DNA of 39,352 bases, from positions 1 through 39,352 of the forward strand of contig JASHNS010000005.1 in assembly GCA_030041515.1 (NCBI GenBank), written 5' to 3'. Position 1 is the first letter of the stretch; the number at the start of each line of letters is the position of its first letter. Shown piece by piece: positions 8,120 through 15,873 of this stretch. This stretch comes from Acidobacteriaceae bacterium (lineage in GTDB: Bacteria; Acidobacteriota; Terriglobia; Terriglobales; Acidobacteriaceae). The translations under genes and the position numbers were made by a program. The notes beneath the pieces were generated by a model. The model worked only from the letters and a program-made list of their open reading frames with translations. It did no database searches and was not told the origin of the DNA.

Positions 8120-9091
8120 ATGAGCCTGAAGGCCCGAATCGAAGCTGTCATCTACGCCGCGGAAGAGCCCGTCACGCTTGCCGCCCTCGCCTCCCTCTTT
8201 CGCGACGAAGCCCTCGCCGTGCGCGCCGAGCGGCTCGCCGCAGCGCCTGCGGAAGCTCTTGCCAGGGATTCAGCCGACGCCGAAGTAGCCACACCGGACT
8301 TCGCGGTCGAGCCCCAGCCGGTCGCCGACGCGAGTGCCGAGGAATCAAGCCAGGCTGGCGAAGCGCAACAATCGGATTTGACCTCGTCTGCTGCCGATGA
8401 GCAACCGCCCGCAACACCGGCGCCGGAGGACGAAAAGAAGGCCGCGCGCCAGCGCGACCGCGAAGCGCGCGACGAAATCCGCCGCCTGCTCGACGAGCTC
8501 CGCGCCGAATACGCGGCCGCCGACCGCGGTATCGAAATCCGCGAAGTCGCCGGCGGCTATCGCATGGCCACCCGCGCCGAGTATCACGACGCGGTGCGCG
8601 CCTTCATCAAGACGCTCAAGCCGCCGATGAAGCTCTCGCTGCAGGCGCTGGAGACGCTGGCGGTGATCGCCTATAAGCAGCCCGTGACCGCGCCCGAAAT
8701 TGGCGACATTCGCGGTGTCGACTCCTCCGGCGTGCTCGGCTCGCTGATCGCGCGCAAGCTCATCTCCACGGCCGGCCGCAAGCAGGTACTCGGCCGCCCC
8801 ATCCTCTATAAAACAACGAAGGAATTCCTTCTGCGCTTTGGCCTGAAGGATCTGGCCGAGCTGCCTTCGATGGAGGAGTTTGAGAAGATGGCCGGCGAGC
8901 TGGCCGAAGCCGAGGAAGCAAATGCCGCGCCTCCCGCTACGGAAGGCGAGCTGCAGTTTGCCGAAGACGAAGCCGTGGAGCAGGCCGCCGATGAGGTGCG
9001 CGCCGAAGAGGCCGCCGAGCCCGCGGCGGAAGACCTCTCGCCAACCACGAGCGCTGAGGGCGAGCCGGCCGCTCGCAAGGACCCGTCGTGA
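8120..9091 (+). CDS. scpB: Segregation and condensation protein B with an Ala/Glu-rich insertion
   Basis: ScpB dimerises and binds ScpA in the SMC condensin. The N-terminal winged helix begins with SLKARIEAVIYAAEEPVTLA. It is interrupted at about residues 32-108 by a low-complexity Ala/Glu/Pro stretch, then continues with RDEIRRLLDELRAEY and REVAGGYRMATRAEY. The second winged helix carries LSLQALETLAVIAYKQPV and EIGDIRGVDSSGVLGSLI, the most conserved ScpB block. An acidic tail follows from about residue 255. At 323 residues it is much longer than the ~200-residue Bacillus protein because of the insertion and tail. The ATG at 8120 starts the conserved region; an upstream in-frame extension overlaps the transporter gene and is not real. 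The stop overlaps the GTG start of the pseudouridine synthase gene (GTGA). Confidence 0.95.
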   Translation: MSLKARIEAVIYAAEEPVTLAALASLFRDEALAVRAERLAAAPAEALARDSADAEVATPDFAVEPQPVADASAEESSQAGEAQQSDLTSSAADEQPPATPAPEDEKKAARQRDREARDEIRRLLDELRAEYAAADRGIEIREVAGGYRMATRAEYHDAVRAFIKTLKPPMKLSLQALETLAVIAYKQPVTAPEIGDIRGVDSSGVLGSLIARKLISTAGRKQVLGRPILYKTTKEFLLRFGLKDLAELPSMEEFEKMAGELAEAEEANAAPPATEGELQFAEDEAVEQAADEVRAEEAAEPAAEDLSPTTSAEGEPAARKDPS

Positions 9092-10017
9092 CCGAGGAAA
9101 CGGGAGCCGGCGTGCAGGAGCGCCTGCAGAAAATTATTGCCGCCGCGGGCATCACCTCGCGCCGCAAGGCCGAGGAGCTTATCGCCTCCGGTCGCGTGCA
9201 GGTGAACGGGCAGGTGGTGACCCAACTGGGCACGAAAGCCGATCCGGCGCACGATCACATCCGCGTGGATGGCAAGCTGCTCCACACCGCGGAACGCCCC
9301 CGCTACTTCGTCCTGAACAAGCCGCGCGGCTACGTGACGACCGCGAGCGATCCCGAAGGCCGCCCCACGGTGGCACAATTTTTTGCAGGCAAGGAGCGCG
9401 TCTTTCCCGTCGGCCGTCTGGACTTCTCCAGCGAGGGCCTGCTGCTGATGACCAACGACGGCGCGCTGGCCAACGCGCTGACCCGCGCCGCGGCGCGCGT
9501 GGAGAAGACCTATCTGGTCAAGGTCAGCGGCAAGCCGTCTGAAGCCGCGCTCAACCAGCTCCGCCACGGCGTAATGATCGATCGCGGCACCCAAATCGGC
9601 CGCCCCGGCGCGCCCCAGCGCGATCACGGCCGCGTGATGACGGCTCCCGCGCGCCTGCGCCTGCTACGCGACGCAGACAATCCCTGGTATGAGATGGTGC
9701 TCATCGAGGGCCGCAACCGCGAAATTCGCAAAATGTTCGAGGAGGTCGGCCACCACGTCGAGAAGATTCGCCGCGTGGGCTACGGCCCGCTGGTGCTTGA
9801 TCTCGAACCCGGCCGCACCCGCGAGCTGACGCTCGACGAAGTCGCCGCGTTGCGCCGCGCTGCGGAGGGCAAAGGCCAAAAACCCCGGAAGAAGATGCCC
9901 GCTCCGGGCAAAAAGCCGGAGTTTCGCCGCAAGCAGACAACCGGGACCCGCAGCGAATCGAGCGCGCAGGGCAGGGAACAACGCACTCGCCAGCGCACCC
10001 GAAGGCGCGAAAGGTAA
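9088..10017 (+). CDS. rluB: 23S rRNA pseudouridine synthase, RluB/RsuA type
   Basis: This enzyme converts one uridine of large-subunit rRNA to pseudouridine. The N-terminal S4 RNA-binding domain (ERLQKIIAAAGITSRRKAEE to about residue 65) is followed by the catalytic domain with YFVLNKPRGYVTTASDP and GRLDFSSEGLLLMTNDG, whose Asp is the catalytic residue. INR-type motif EGRNREIRKMFEEVGHHVEK is also present. A strongly basic tail of about 45 residues (KKMPAPGKKPEFRRKQ onwards) probably adds RNA affinity and is common in RluB-like proteins of GC-rich bacteria. It starts with a GTG overlapping the scpB stop. The scpB-rluB pairing is a widespread order. Exact target site is not deducible; RluB is the best guess from context. 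Confidence 0.92.
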   Translation: MTEETGAGVQERLQKIIAAAGITSRRKAEELIASGRVQVNGQVVTQLGTKADPAHDHIRVDGKLLHTAERPRYFVLNKPRGYVTTASDPEGRPTVAQFFAGKERVFPVGRLDFSSEGLLLMTNDGALANALTRAAARVEKTYLVKVSGKPSEAALNQLRHGVMIDRGTQIGRPGAPQRDHGRVMTAPARLRLLRDADNPWYEMVLIEGRNREIRKMFEEVGHHVEKIRRVGYGPLVLDLEPGRTRELTLDEVAALRRAAEGKGQKPRKKMPAPGKKPEFRRKQTTGTRSESSAQGREQRTRQRTRRRER

Positions 10018-10041
10018 TCTAATCTTTCGAGGAGCCTCCTG

Positions 10042-10515
10042 ATGATGGCCAAAGCCACGTTTGCCGCCGGATGTTTCTGGGGTGTTGAAGCGCGGTTCCA
10101 GCAGTTGCCCGGCGTTACCGCGACCGCCGTGGGTTACGAGGGCGGGACGCTGGAGCGCCCCACCTATCACGACGTCTGCACCGACCGCACCGGCCACGCC
10201 GAGGCTGTCGAGATCGACTACGACCCGGACAAGATCACCTACGAGCAGCTGCTTGAGGCGTTCTTCGCGCTGCACGATCCCACGCAGATGAACCGCCAGG
10301 GGCCGGACTGGGGCACGCAGTACCGCAGCGCCATCTTCTTTCACTCGCCGGAGCAGGAGCTGGCTGCGAAAGCGTTCATCGCGCGCCTGACCGAGGAGAA
10401 GCGCTTCCCGAAGCCGATCGTGACCCAGGTTGTCCCCGCGCAGACGTTTTGGCGCGCCGAGGAATACCACCAGAAATACCTGGAGAAGCGCGGCGCAGTG
10501 AGCTGCCACATCTAA
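10042..10515 (+). CDS. msrA: Peptide-methionine (S)-S-oxide reductase
   Basis: MsrA repairs oxidised methionine in proteins. The catalytic Cys is C11 in [14 protein letters not shown]. Other conserved blocks are VGYEGG, the [13 protein letters not shown] segment and [22 protein letters not shown] Cys close to the C-terminus (AVSCHI) is likely the resolving residue. The 157 residues match cytosolic MsrA without signal peptide or MsrB fusion. GAGGAG at 10029-10034 lies 7 bp before the ATG at 10042, a strong ribosome-binding site that settles this start over the next codon. The stop overlaps the end of the convergent membrane protein gene by 4 nt. Confidence 0.97.
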   Translation: MMAKATFAAGCFWGVEARFQQLPGVTATAVGYEGGTLERPTYHDVCTDRTGHAEAVEIDYDPDKITYEQLLEAFFALHDPTQMNRQGPDWGTQYRSAIFFHSPEQELAAKAFIARLTEEKRFPKPIVTQVVPAQTFWRAEEYHQKYLEKRGAVSCHI

Positions 10516-11006
10516 GGCGTTTCCCGGATGGCGAGTTGTCGCGGCTTCCGATCGAGCCGCGTCAGCAGCGCAACCGTTAGCCCAATACAGAACACCAGCG
10601 CCAGCACGCCGCTCACCCGCGAGGCCAGCGTCATGGCGGCGTGCGCGCGCGCCACCCGCGTCAGCGGCAGCACCACGATATTCATGATGAGATACACCAC
10701 CGCGCCATACGCCAGTCCGCAGACCACCGGCCGCCGCACCAGCACCGTTATGCGTCGGCTCGCGAGATAAAAGAGCGCGGTCCAAAACATCGCGATTGCG
10801 TAGTGCATCGCCACGCCGAGAGCGATCGATGCCGCCCCAGCATGAAATGCCCACGGACCGGTGAGTCCGCTGGCGATGTAGCGAAAGACCATGGCCGGCG
10901 TGATGTGCCGGAAGGCGTTGAAGACGAGATTCTCGCCGATGTCCAGCGTCCCGGCGATCAGGCCAATCCGCAACACGGCGCGCGCCATTCGAACGCTTTC
11001 TGACAT
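10512..11006 (-). CDS. Small four-helix membrane protein, function unknown
   Basis: The 164 residues form about four hydrophobic helices: [39 protein letters not shown] with [28 protein letters not shown] and [18 protein letters not shown]. The pattern GTLDIGEN...[15 protein letters not shown]...[11 protein letters not shown]...FYLASRR is familiar from uncharacterised membrane proteins of Acidobacteria and Proteobacteria (YagU-like), but I cannot assign a function. It overlaps the end of msrA convergently by 4 nt, and its start faces the 54-bp repeat region. No clear ribosome-binding site. Confidence 0.75.
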   Translation of the reverse strand: MSESVRMARAVLRIGLIAGTLDIGENLVFNAFRHITPAMVFRYIASGLTGPWAFHAGAASIALGVAMHYAIAMFWTALFYLASRRITVLVRRPVVCGLAYGAVVYLIMNIVVLPLTRVARAHAAMTLASRVSGVLALVFCIGLTVALLTRLDRKPRQLAIRETP

Positions 11007-11093
11007 TGCGGCATTCTACTGCGGCGAAGGGCGCAGAGGCGGAGGTGCAGAACCGCACAGCGGCTAAAGCCGCACAGATTTTGCGGCTGTTTC

Positions 11094-11113
11094 GGCACGA
11101 GTAAACTCGTGCC
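11094..11113. repeat. Perfect hairpin (8-bp stem, TAAA loop) leading into the 54-bp repeats
   Basis: GGCACGAG-TAAA-CTCGTGCC is a perfect inverted repeat. A second small one (CGGCT-AA-AGCCG) lies at 11061-11072. Both sit directly before the direct repeats, between the stop of the M29 gene and the start of the membrane protein gene. Neither is followed by a T-run, so they are not typical intrinsic terminators. Confidence 0.7.
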
Positions 11114-11342
11114 CTGATACAGGGCCCGGATTCGGGAAGGTCTGTCCGAGGTCTCTGAAGCCGCGCCCTGATACAAGGCGCGGATTCGGGAGAGTCTGTC
11201 CGAGGTCTCTGAAGCCGTGCCCTGATACAAAGCCACGATTCAGGAGGGGCTTTATGCAGTCAGTGAAGCGGCGCCTTTTCAAGGCAACGGCATGTTCCGC
11301 GTACGGTGAAGTCGCGCCCTGATGCAAAGCCTGATCCGATGG
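11111..11342. repeat. 54-bp direct repeats with hairpin-forming heads, between genes
   Basis: Units start with GCCCTGATAC at 11111, 11165 and 11219, exactly 54 bp apart. The first two units agree over nearly their whole length. The third matches only its first ~28 bp and then diverges, and a degenerate head (GCCCTGATGCAAAGC) recurs at 11316. Around the constant CTGATACA core, flanking bases form different stems: GCCCTG/CAGGGC in unit 1, CGCGCC/GGCGCG in unit 2 and CGTG/CACG in unit 3. On the minus strand the period of 18 codons stays open and reads ALYQG[TA]ASETSDR, but no start, ribosome-binding site or domain supports a gene. The whole 347-bp gap 11007-11353 is taken up by these repeats and the hairpins before them. 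Confidence 0.85.
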
Positions 11343-11353
11343 ATTGAGCTGCT

Positions 11354-12643
11354 CTAGCCGACCCACTCCCCGCGGCGCAGCAGCGGCTCCGCGCCGCCGG
11401 TGGCCGTGATCCCGTCCACATCGATCTGGTTGGACCCGATCATCCAGTCCACGTGGATCAGGCTGTCGTTGGCGCCGTGCGCGGCCAGCTCCTCCGGTGT
11501 CATCTTGTCGCCATCCTTGAGGCAGCTCGAATACGCCTGGCCGAGCGCGATGTGGCACGCGGCGTTCTCGTCGAAGAGCGTGTTGAAGAAGAGCAGGCCG
11601 CTCGCAGAGATCGGCGACGAGTGCGGCACCAGCGACACCTCACCGAGCCGCCGCGCACCGTCGTCGGTCGAAATCATGTTTTGCAGCACCTGCTCGCCCC
11701 TGGCCGCGTGCGCCTCCACAATGCGCCCCGCGTCGAAGCGCACGCGAATGTCCTCGATCATCGTTCCCTGGTAGGAGAGAGGCTTGGTGCTCGCGACCGT
11801 GCCGCTCACGCGATCCTTATGCGGGGTGGTGAAGACCTCTTCGGTTGGCATGTTGGGGATGCAATAGCGCCCGTTGCCGGCCATCATGCCGCCGCCTTCC
11901 CACTCATGATCGTCGGCCAGGCCCACGCGCAGGTCTGTCCCCGGGCCGCGAAAGTGCAGCGCGGAGTAGCGCATCGTGTTCAGGAAATCCGCGCGCTGGT
12001 GCAGCCCCGCATCGTGCTCCTTCCACGCGGTCACCGGATCGGCGCGGTCGGCGCGGCTCGCCGCAAAGATCGCGTCCCACAGCTTCGCCAGAGCCCGATC
12101 CGCGGGCAGTTCGGGAAAGACGGCCTTCGCCCACTTCGGCGTTGCCGCCGCCACAATCGTCCAGTTGATGTCGTGGCGCGTGATCAGCTCCAGCGCCGGC
12201 CGGTATGCCTTCGACTGCGCGCGATTCGAGCGGCCCACCTTTTCCGGATCTTCCTTTGACAGCAGCGAGGGATCGCCGCCGGTGATCGCCAGCCGCGCCG
12301 CGCCGCTGCGATACGCCGCCGCCATCCCCTCATAGAGCCATCCCGCGGCCGCATCGAAACTGCCATCTGCGCCGTGGCGGAAGCGCAGCAGCGTCGACTC
12401 CTCATCGGTCAGCAGCGCCGTCACCAGCTTTGCGCCGGCTTTGTATGCGTGCTCGGTAATGCGCCGCACCAGGGGCAGCGCCTCCACGGAGGCGGTCATG
12501 ACCACTTCCTGTCCAGGCGCGAGCCCCAGGCCGTTGTGCACCGCGATCTGCGCCAGGCGGTCCAGCTTCTGCGCAAAATCGGCGTTCAGGGGGAGGGTCT
12601 CGGCGGCATCGGTCGCGGCTGCGGACGTCGGTTCAGAGTTCAT
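11354..12643 (-). CDS. M29-family (thermophilic/AmpS-type) metallo-aminopeptidase
   Basis: This cytosolic dimetal aminopeptidase removes N-terminal residues from peptides. The 429-residue length fits the family (~410). An N-terminal domain with LAQIAVHNGLGLAPGQEV and TEHAYKAGAKLV is typical. The metal site is formed by the second Glu of PTEEVFTTPHKD, the Glu of RRLGEVSLVPHSSPI, the His of ENAACHIALGQAYSS, and the His and Asp of SLIHVDWMIGS, all present in order. The frame continues upstream to 12790, but that part overlaps prmC; the ATG at 12643 (MNSEPTSAAATDAAET) begins just after the prmC stop and is chosen. It lies 4 bp downstream of prmC on the same strand, so it may be the last gene of the prfA-GNAT-prmC group. 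Confidence 0.93.
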   Translation of the reverse strand: MNSEPTSAAATDAAETLPLNADFAQKLDRLAQIAVHNGLGLAPGQEVVMTASVEALPLVRRITEHAYKAGAKLVTALLTDEESTLLRFRHGADGSFDAAAGWLYEGMAAAYRSGAARLAITGGDPSLLSKEDPEKVGRSNRAQSKAYRPALELITRHDINWTIVAAATPKWAKAVFPELPADRALAKLWDAIFAASRADRADPVTAWKEHDAGLHQRADFLNTMRYSALHFRGPGTDLRVGLADDHEWEGGGMMAGNGRYCIPNMPTEEVFTTPHKDRVSGTVASTKPLSYQGTMIEDIRVRFDAGRIVEAHAARGEQVLQNMISTDDGARRLGEVSLVPHSSPISASGLLFFNTLFDENAACHIALGQAYSSCLKDGDKMTPEELAAHGANDSLIHVDWMIGSNQIDVDGITATGGAEPLLRRGEWVG

Positions 12644-12647
12644 GCTT

Positions 12648-13529
12648 CTATTGTCGGACGCGGCGGCGCGCGATGGCAACGCGGGGGATGCCGGCAAGGT
12701 CATTGACAAATTCCACGGCGTCCCAGGCGGCGCCGGGACCCCCGCCGAACGACCCTGGGTGGGACGACAGCAGAGAAGCCAGCGCCTCACGCTGCCCGTG
12801 GCCGATCTCCAGCAGCAGCCAACCTCCCGGAATGAGCGCCTCCTGCGCCTCCGGGATCAGCCGGCGATACACTTCGAGGCCGGTCTCGCCCGCGTAAAGA
12901 GCCGCGTGCGGTTCGTAGTCGCGCACCTGCGGCTCCAGAATCTCCGACTCGGCGATATACGGCGGATTCGACACAATCGCATCGAACCGCTCTCCGCGCA
13001 CCGCGTCGAGCAAGTCCGACTCAACGAACCTCACCCGCTCTGCGACGCGATGCCGCTCGGCGTTTTCCCGCGCCACTTCAAGCGCCGCAGCCGACACATC
13101 CAGCGCGGTCACCTGTGCCCGCGGCAGCGCGTGCGCCAGCGCCACGGCAATCGCGCCGGAGCCTGTGCCCACGTCGCAAATTCGCAGCGGCGCGTGGTTG
13201 GGAACGCGCTCCAGCAGCGCCTCCACCAAATGCTCCGTTTCCGGACGCGGAATCAGCACCGCCGGCGTGACGCGCATCGCGAGGCCGAAAAATTCCTGCT
13301 CGCCCAGGATGTACTGCACGGGCTCATGCCGCGCCCGCCGCGCAATCCAGGTCTCGTATTGCTGCGCCTGCTCCGGCGTCAGCTCCGCCTCAGGGTGTGT
13401 GAGCAGCCACGCCCGATCCCGCCCCAGCACGCGCAGCAACAGCAGCTCCGCATCGCGGCGCGCCGTGTTCGACGGAGTCAGCATTGCCGCGGTTTCGTCG
13501 AGCATTTCTTTCACTGTGAGGATCGGCAT
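12648..13529 (-). CDS. prmC: Release factor glutamine N5-methyltransferase
   Basis: PrmC (HemK) methylates the Gln of the GGQ motif in release factors 1 and 2, using S-adenosylmethionine. The N-terminal helical domain contains RRDAELLLLRVLGRDRAWLL and RRARHEPVQYILGEQEFFG. The methyltransferase domain has LIPRPETEHLVE, the SAM-binding ICDVGTGSGAIAVALA and the catalytic SNPPYI that grips the glutamine. The 293 residues match the family. The ATG at 13529 (MPILTVKEMLDETAAML) is chosen over a long upstream extension that would overlap the GNAT gene entirely. It begins 1 bp after the stop of the GNAT gene; prfA, encoding its substrate, lies just upstream. Confidence 0.96.
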   Translation of the reverse strand: MPILTVKEMLDETAAMLTPSNTARRDAELLLLRVLGRDRAWLLTHPEAELTPEQAQQYETWIARRARHEPVQYILGEQEFFGLAMRVTPAVLIPRPETEHLVEALLERVPNHAPLRICDVGTGSGAIAVALAHALPRAQVTALDVSAAALEVARENAERHRVAERVRFVESDLLDAVRGERFDAIVSNPPYIAESEILEPQVRDYEPHAALYAGETGLEVYRRLIPEAQEALIPGGWLLLEIGHGQREALASLLSSHPGSFGGGPGAAWDAVEFVNDLAGIPRVAIARRRVRQ

Positions 13530-13530
13530 C

Positions 13531-14058
13531 TCACCGGGCGACCTCGGGCGCGAGCGTGCGCACATCTCTCCACCCGTACGCCACCTCGGGCAGCGTGACA
13601 CCGCCAATCCGGATCCCCTGCTCCGCGACCCGCACGCCGCCCATCCGCTCGTAAAACCGGCACGCCGGATTGTCGCGCAGCACCCAGACGGCCATGCTCG
13701 CGAATCCCTGCTCCACCAGTGAGCCCGCGATCTGTCGCACCAGTGCCGCGCCCGCGGCGCGCTGCTGATGCGTCGCCAGCAGATAGATCGCGCCCAGTTC
13801 GCCGTCGAAGCCTTCCACGGGATGCATGATCGCGCCGCCCGCCGCAAACCCGAAGATGCCGGCCTCGTCTTCAGCCACGAAGACGATGGGACCATCGGCC
13901 GCGGCGAGCCGCTCCTGCCAGTTTTTCGTTCCGTTCTCCACCGTCAGGCTGTCGATATACGCCTGGGGAATGATCCCGGGATACGTGGTCCTCCAGCTCT
14001 CCAGATGCACCCACGCAATCCTCGGCGCGTCTTCCGGCCTCGCCTCTCTGATTCGCAT
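13531..14058 (-). CDS. GNAT-family N-acetyltransferase
   Basis: The 175-residue protein has the GNAT order: MRIREARPEDAPRIAWVHLE at the N-terminus, FVAEDEAGIFGFAAGG (beta-4), LGAIYLLATHQQRAAGAALV as the acetyl-CoA loop (a Q-x-x-A-x-G-A variant of Q/RxxGxG/A) and NPACRFYERMGGVRV at the end. The substrate cannot be told from sequence. It lies between prfA and prmC on the same strand, 1 bp before prmC and 52 bp after prfA, so coexpression with release-factor genes is likely. Whether it acts on translation components or is a passenger is unknown. Confidence 0.9.
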   Translation of the reverse strand: MRIREARPEDAPRIAWVHLESWRTTYPGIIPQAYIDSLTVENGTKNWQERLAAADGPIVFVAEDEAGIFGFAAGGAIMHPVEGFDGELGAIYLLATHQQRAAGAALVRQIAGSLVEQGFASMAVWVLRDNPACRFYERMGGVRVAEQGIRIGGVTLPEVAYGWRDVRTLAPEVAR

Positions 14059-14075
14059 TGGCCTTGCCTTCTATC

Positions 14076-14103
14076 CCGTAAACCGTAAACCGTAGACCGT
14101 AAT
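14076..14103. repeat. Four tandem 7-bp units (CCGTAAA and variants)
   Basis: CCGTAAA, CCGTAAA, CCGTAGA and CCGTAAT follow each other without spacing in the 52-bp gap between prfA and the GNAT gene. On the coding strand this reads TTTACGG repeats. It is a small tandem repeat with no visible regulatory role. Confidence 0.85.
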
Positions 14104-14110
14104 CTCTTCT

Positions 14111-15187
14111 TTACGCGATCGCCTCGGCTTGCCCCTTCAATCGCTCCGCATTGAAGTGCGCCGTCAGCGCGTCGACCACCGGCTGCAGCTTGCCTTCCAT
14201 GATCTCGGCGAGCTGATGGATGGTCAGCCCGATGCGATGATCGGTGAGCCGGTTCTGCGGGAAGTTATACGTGCGGATCTTCTCGCTGCGGTCGCCGGAG
14301 CCGACCATCTGCCTGCGCTCCTTCGCCAGCGCCGCCTGCTGCTTCTCCATCTCCATCTCGTAGAGCCGCGCGCGGAGGACGCGCATCCCTTTTTCGCGAT
14401 TCTTGATCTGGGATTTTTCGTCCTGGCAGCTCACCACCGTGTTGGTCGGCAGGTGCGTGATGCGCACCGCGGAGTAGGTCGTGTTCACGCTCTGGCCGCC
14501 CGGCCCCGACGAGCAGAACGTGTCGATGCGAATGTCCTTCGCCTCGATCTTCACGTCAACGTCTTCGGCCTCGGGCAGCACAGCCACGGTGACGGCGCTG
14601 GTGTGGACGCGCCCCTGCGTTTCCGTTGCCGGAACCCGCTGCACGCGGTGTACGCCGCTCTCGTATTTCAGCTGCGAGTAGACGCGGTTGCCCTCGATGA
14701 TGGCGATCACTTCCTTCAAGCCGCCGACGGACGACTCCGATGACGACAGCACCTCCACCTTCCAGCGGTGCTGCTCGGCAAAGCGCGTGTACATGCGGAA
14801 GATCTCCGCCGCGAAGAGGCTGGCCTCATCGCCGCCGGTGCCTGCGCGGATCTCGAGGACGACGTTCTTCTCGTCATTGGGATCCTTCGGCAGCAGCAGC
14901 AGCTTCAGCTCTTCCTCGATCTTCGGCTCGCGCTCTTCGAGCTGCGCGATCTCTTCCTGCGCCATGGCGCGCAGGTCGGCGTCGCTCTCGTTCAGCATGG
15001 CGCGCGCGTCGGCCAGCCCGGTCTTGACCTGGCGGAACTCGCGGAACTTCTCCACTACGGGCTCCAGCTCGCGGTGCTGTTTGGCGATCTTCTGATATTT
15101 CTCGTGGTCGCCCAGCACTTCCGGGTCGGCCATCTGCGACGACAGATCGTGAAAGCGGGCTTCAATTTGTTCCAGGCGTTCAAACAT
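14111..15187 (-). CDS. prfA: Peptide chain release factor 1
   Basis: RF1 recognises UAA and UAG stop codons and triggers peptide release. The codon-recognition motif PAT is in [14 protein letters not shown] and the catalytic GGQ in [20 protein letters not shown]. The 358 residues, N-terminal coiled domain ([15 protein letters not shown]) and C-terminal [19 protein letters not shown] all match bacterial RF1; RF2 would carry SPF instead. GGGAGGA lies 6 bp before the ATG at 15187, a strong ribosome-binding site. Downstream in the same direction come the GNAT gene and prmC, whose product modifies the GGQ Gln. Confidence 0.97.
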   Translation of the reverse strand: MFERLEQIEARFHDLSSQMADPEVLGDHEKYQKIAKQHRELEPVVEKFREFRQVKTGLADARAMLNESDADLRAMAQEEIAQLEEREPKIEEELKLLLLPKDPNDEKNVVLEIRAGTGGDEASLFAAEIFRMYTRFAEQHRWKVEVLSSSESSVGGLKEVIAIIEGNRVYSQLKYESGVHRVQRVPATETQGRVHTSAVTVAVLPEAEDVDVKIEAKDIRIDTFCSSGPGGQSVNTTYSAVRITHLPTNTVVSCQDEKSQIKNREKGMRVLRARLYEMEMEKQQAALAKERRQMVGSGDRSEKIRTYNFPQNRLTDHRIGLTIHQLAEIMEGKLQPVVDALTAHFNAERLKGQAEAIA

Positions 15188-15358
15188 GGGGTCCTCCCGG
15201 CGCAGAGCGGGTTCGTAATGAAGTTGATTCAGAAATGGGGCGCAGCGAGGCGAAGGCGGCGGGAGCCGCTAGAGGAGGACGCCGATGGGGAAGAGCTGCT
15301 GCATCAGCTTTATTTTACGTTCTTTTCGATGCCGCATTGACGAAAAAGACGCTGCCCA

Positions 15359-15784
15359 TCACTCCGGAAGCCGCAGACTCCCGTCTTCCCGCACCTCGAA
15401 CGCCGGGTTCCACGCGACCTCCCAAATGAAGCCGTCGGGATCGGCAAAGTATCCCGAATAGCCGCCCCAGAATGCCAATTCGGCCCGCTTCACGATCTTC
15501 GCGCCGGCGGCCTCTGCTTCCCGCATCGCAGCGTCCACGTCCTCGCGGCTGCGGCCATTCCAGGCCAGGGTGATCCCGGCAAATCCCTGTCCCTCCGCCG
15601 CAACGGCCGCATCGCTGGCCAGCTCTACACGGGGATACAGCGCCAGCGCGAGACCCCCTGTCTGAAACCAGACAATCTCCTCAACCTCTCGCAGCGATCG
15701 CCGCCATCCCAACCGCTCGTAAAACTCCCGGCTCCGTTGCAGATCCGCCACTCCCAGCGTCACTACGCTGATGCGTTGCTCCAT
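15359..15784 (-). CDS. VOC (glyoxalase/bleomycin-resistance) superfamily protein
   Basis: The 141 residues form the paired beta-alpha-beta-beta-beta module of the VOC superfamily: ISVVTLGVADLQRSREFYER in the first half, ITLAWNGRSREDVDAAMREA and GYSGYFADPDGFIWEVAWNP in the second. The Glu of FIWEVAWNP is the usual last metal ligand; the first-position ligand of glyoxalase I is not clearly present, so a lyase or binding role is as likely as an enzyme. Substrate unknown. It is 171 bp upstream of prfA on the same strand; that gap shows no gene. Confidence 0.88.
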   Translation of the reverse strand: MEQRISVVTLGVADLQRSREFYERLGWRRSLREVEEIVWFQTGGLALALYPRVELASDAAVAAEGQGFAGITLAWNGRSREDVDAAMREAEAAGAKIVKRAELAFWGGYSGYFADPDGFIWEVAWNPAFEVREDGSLRLPE

Positions 15785-15873
15785 GGCTGTCCCCCTCGTC
15801 CTCTCAGCATCGTTCTATCATCATCCCGGCAACGCCGGGCGCCCTGCATCTACCCGAATTTGCCGGGTGCGGG

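Noticed and set aside
10958-11236. Minus-strand frame reading the ALYQG repeats
   Set aside because: The open frame follows from a 54-bp period divisible by three; there is no ribosome-binding site, and the frame ends inside the membrane protein gene.
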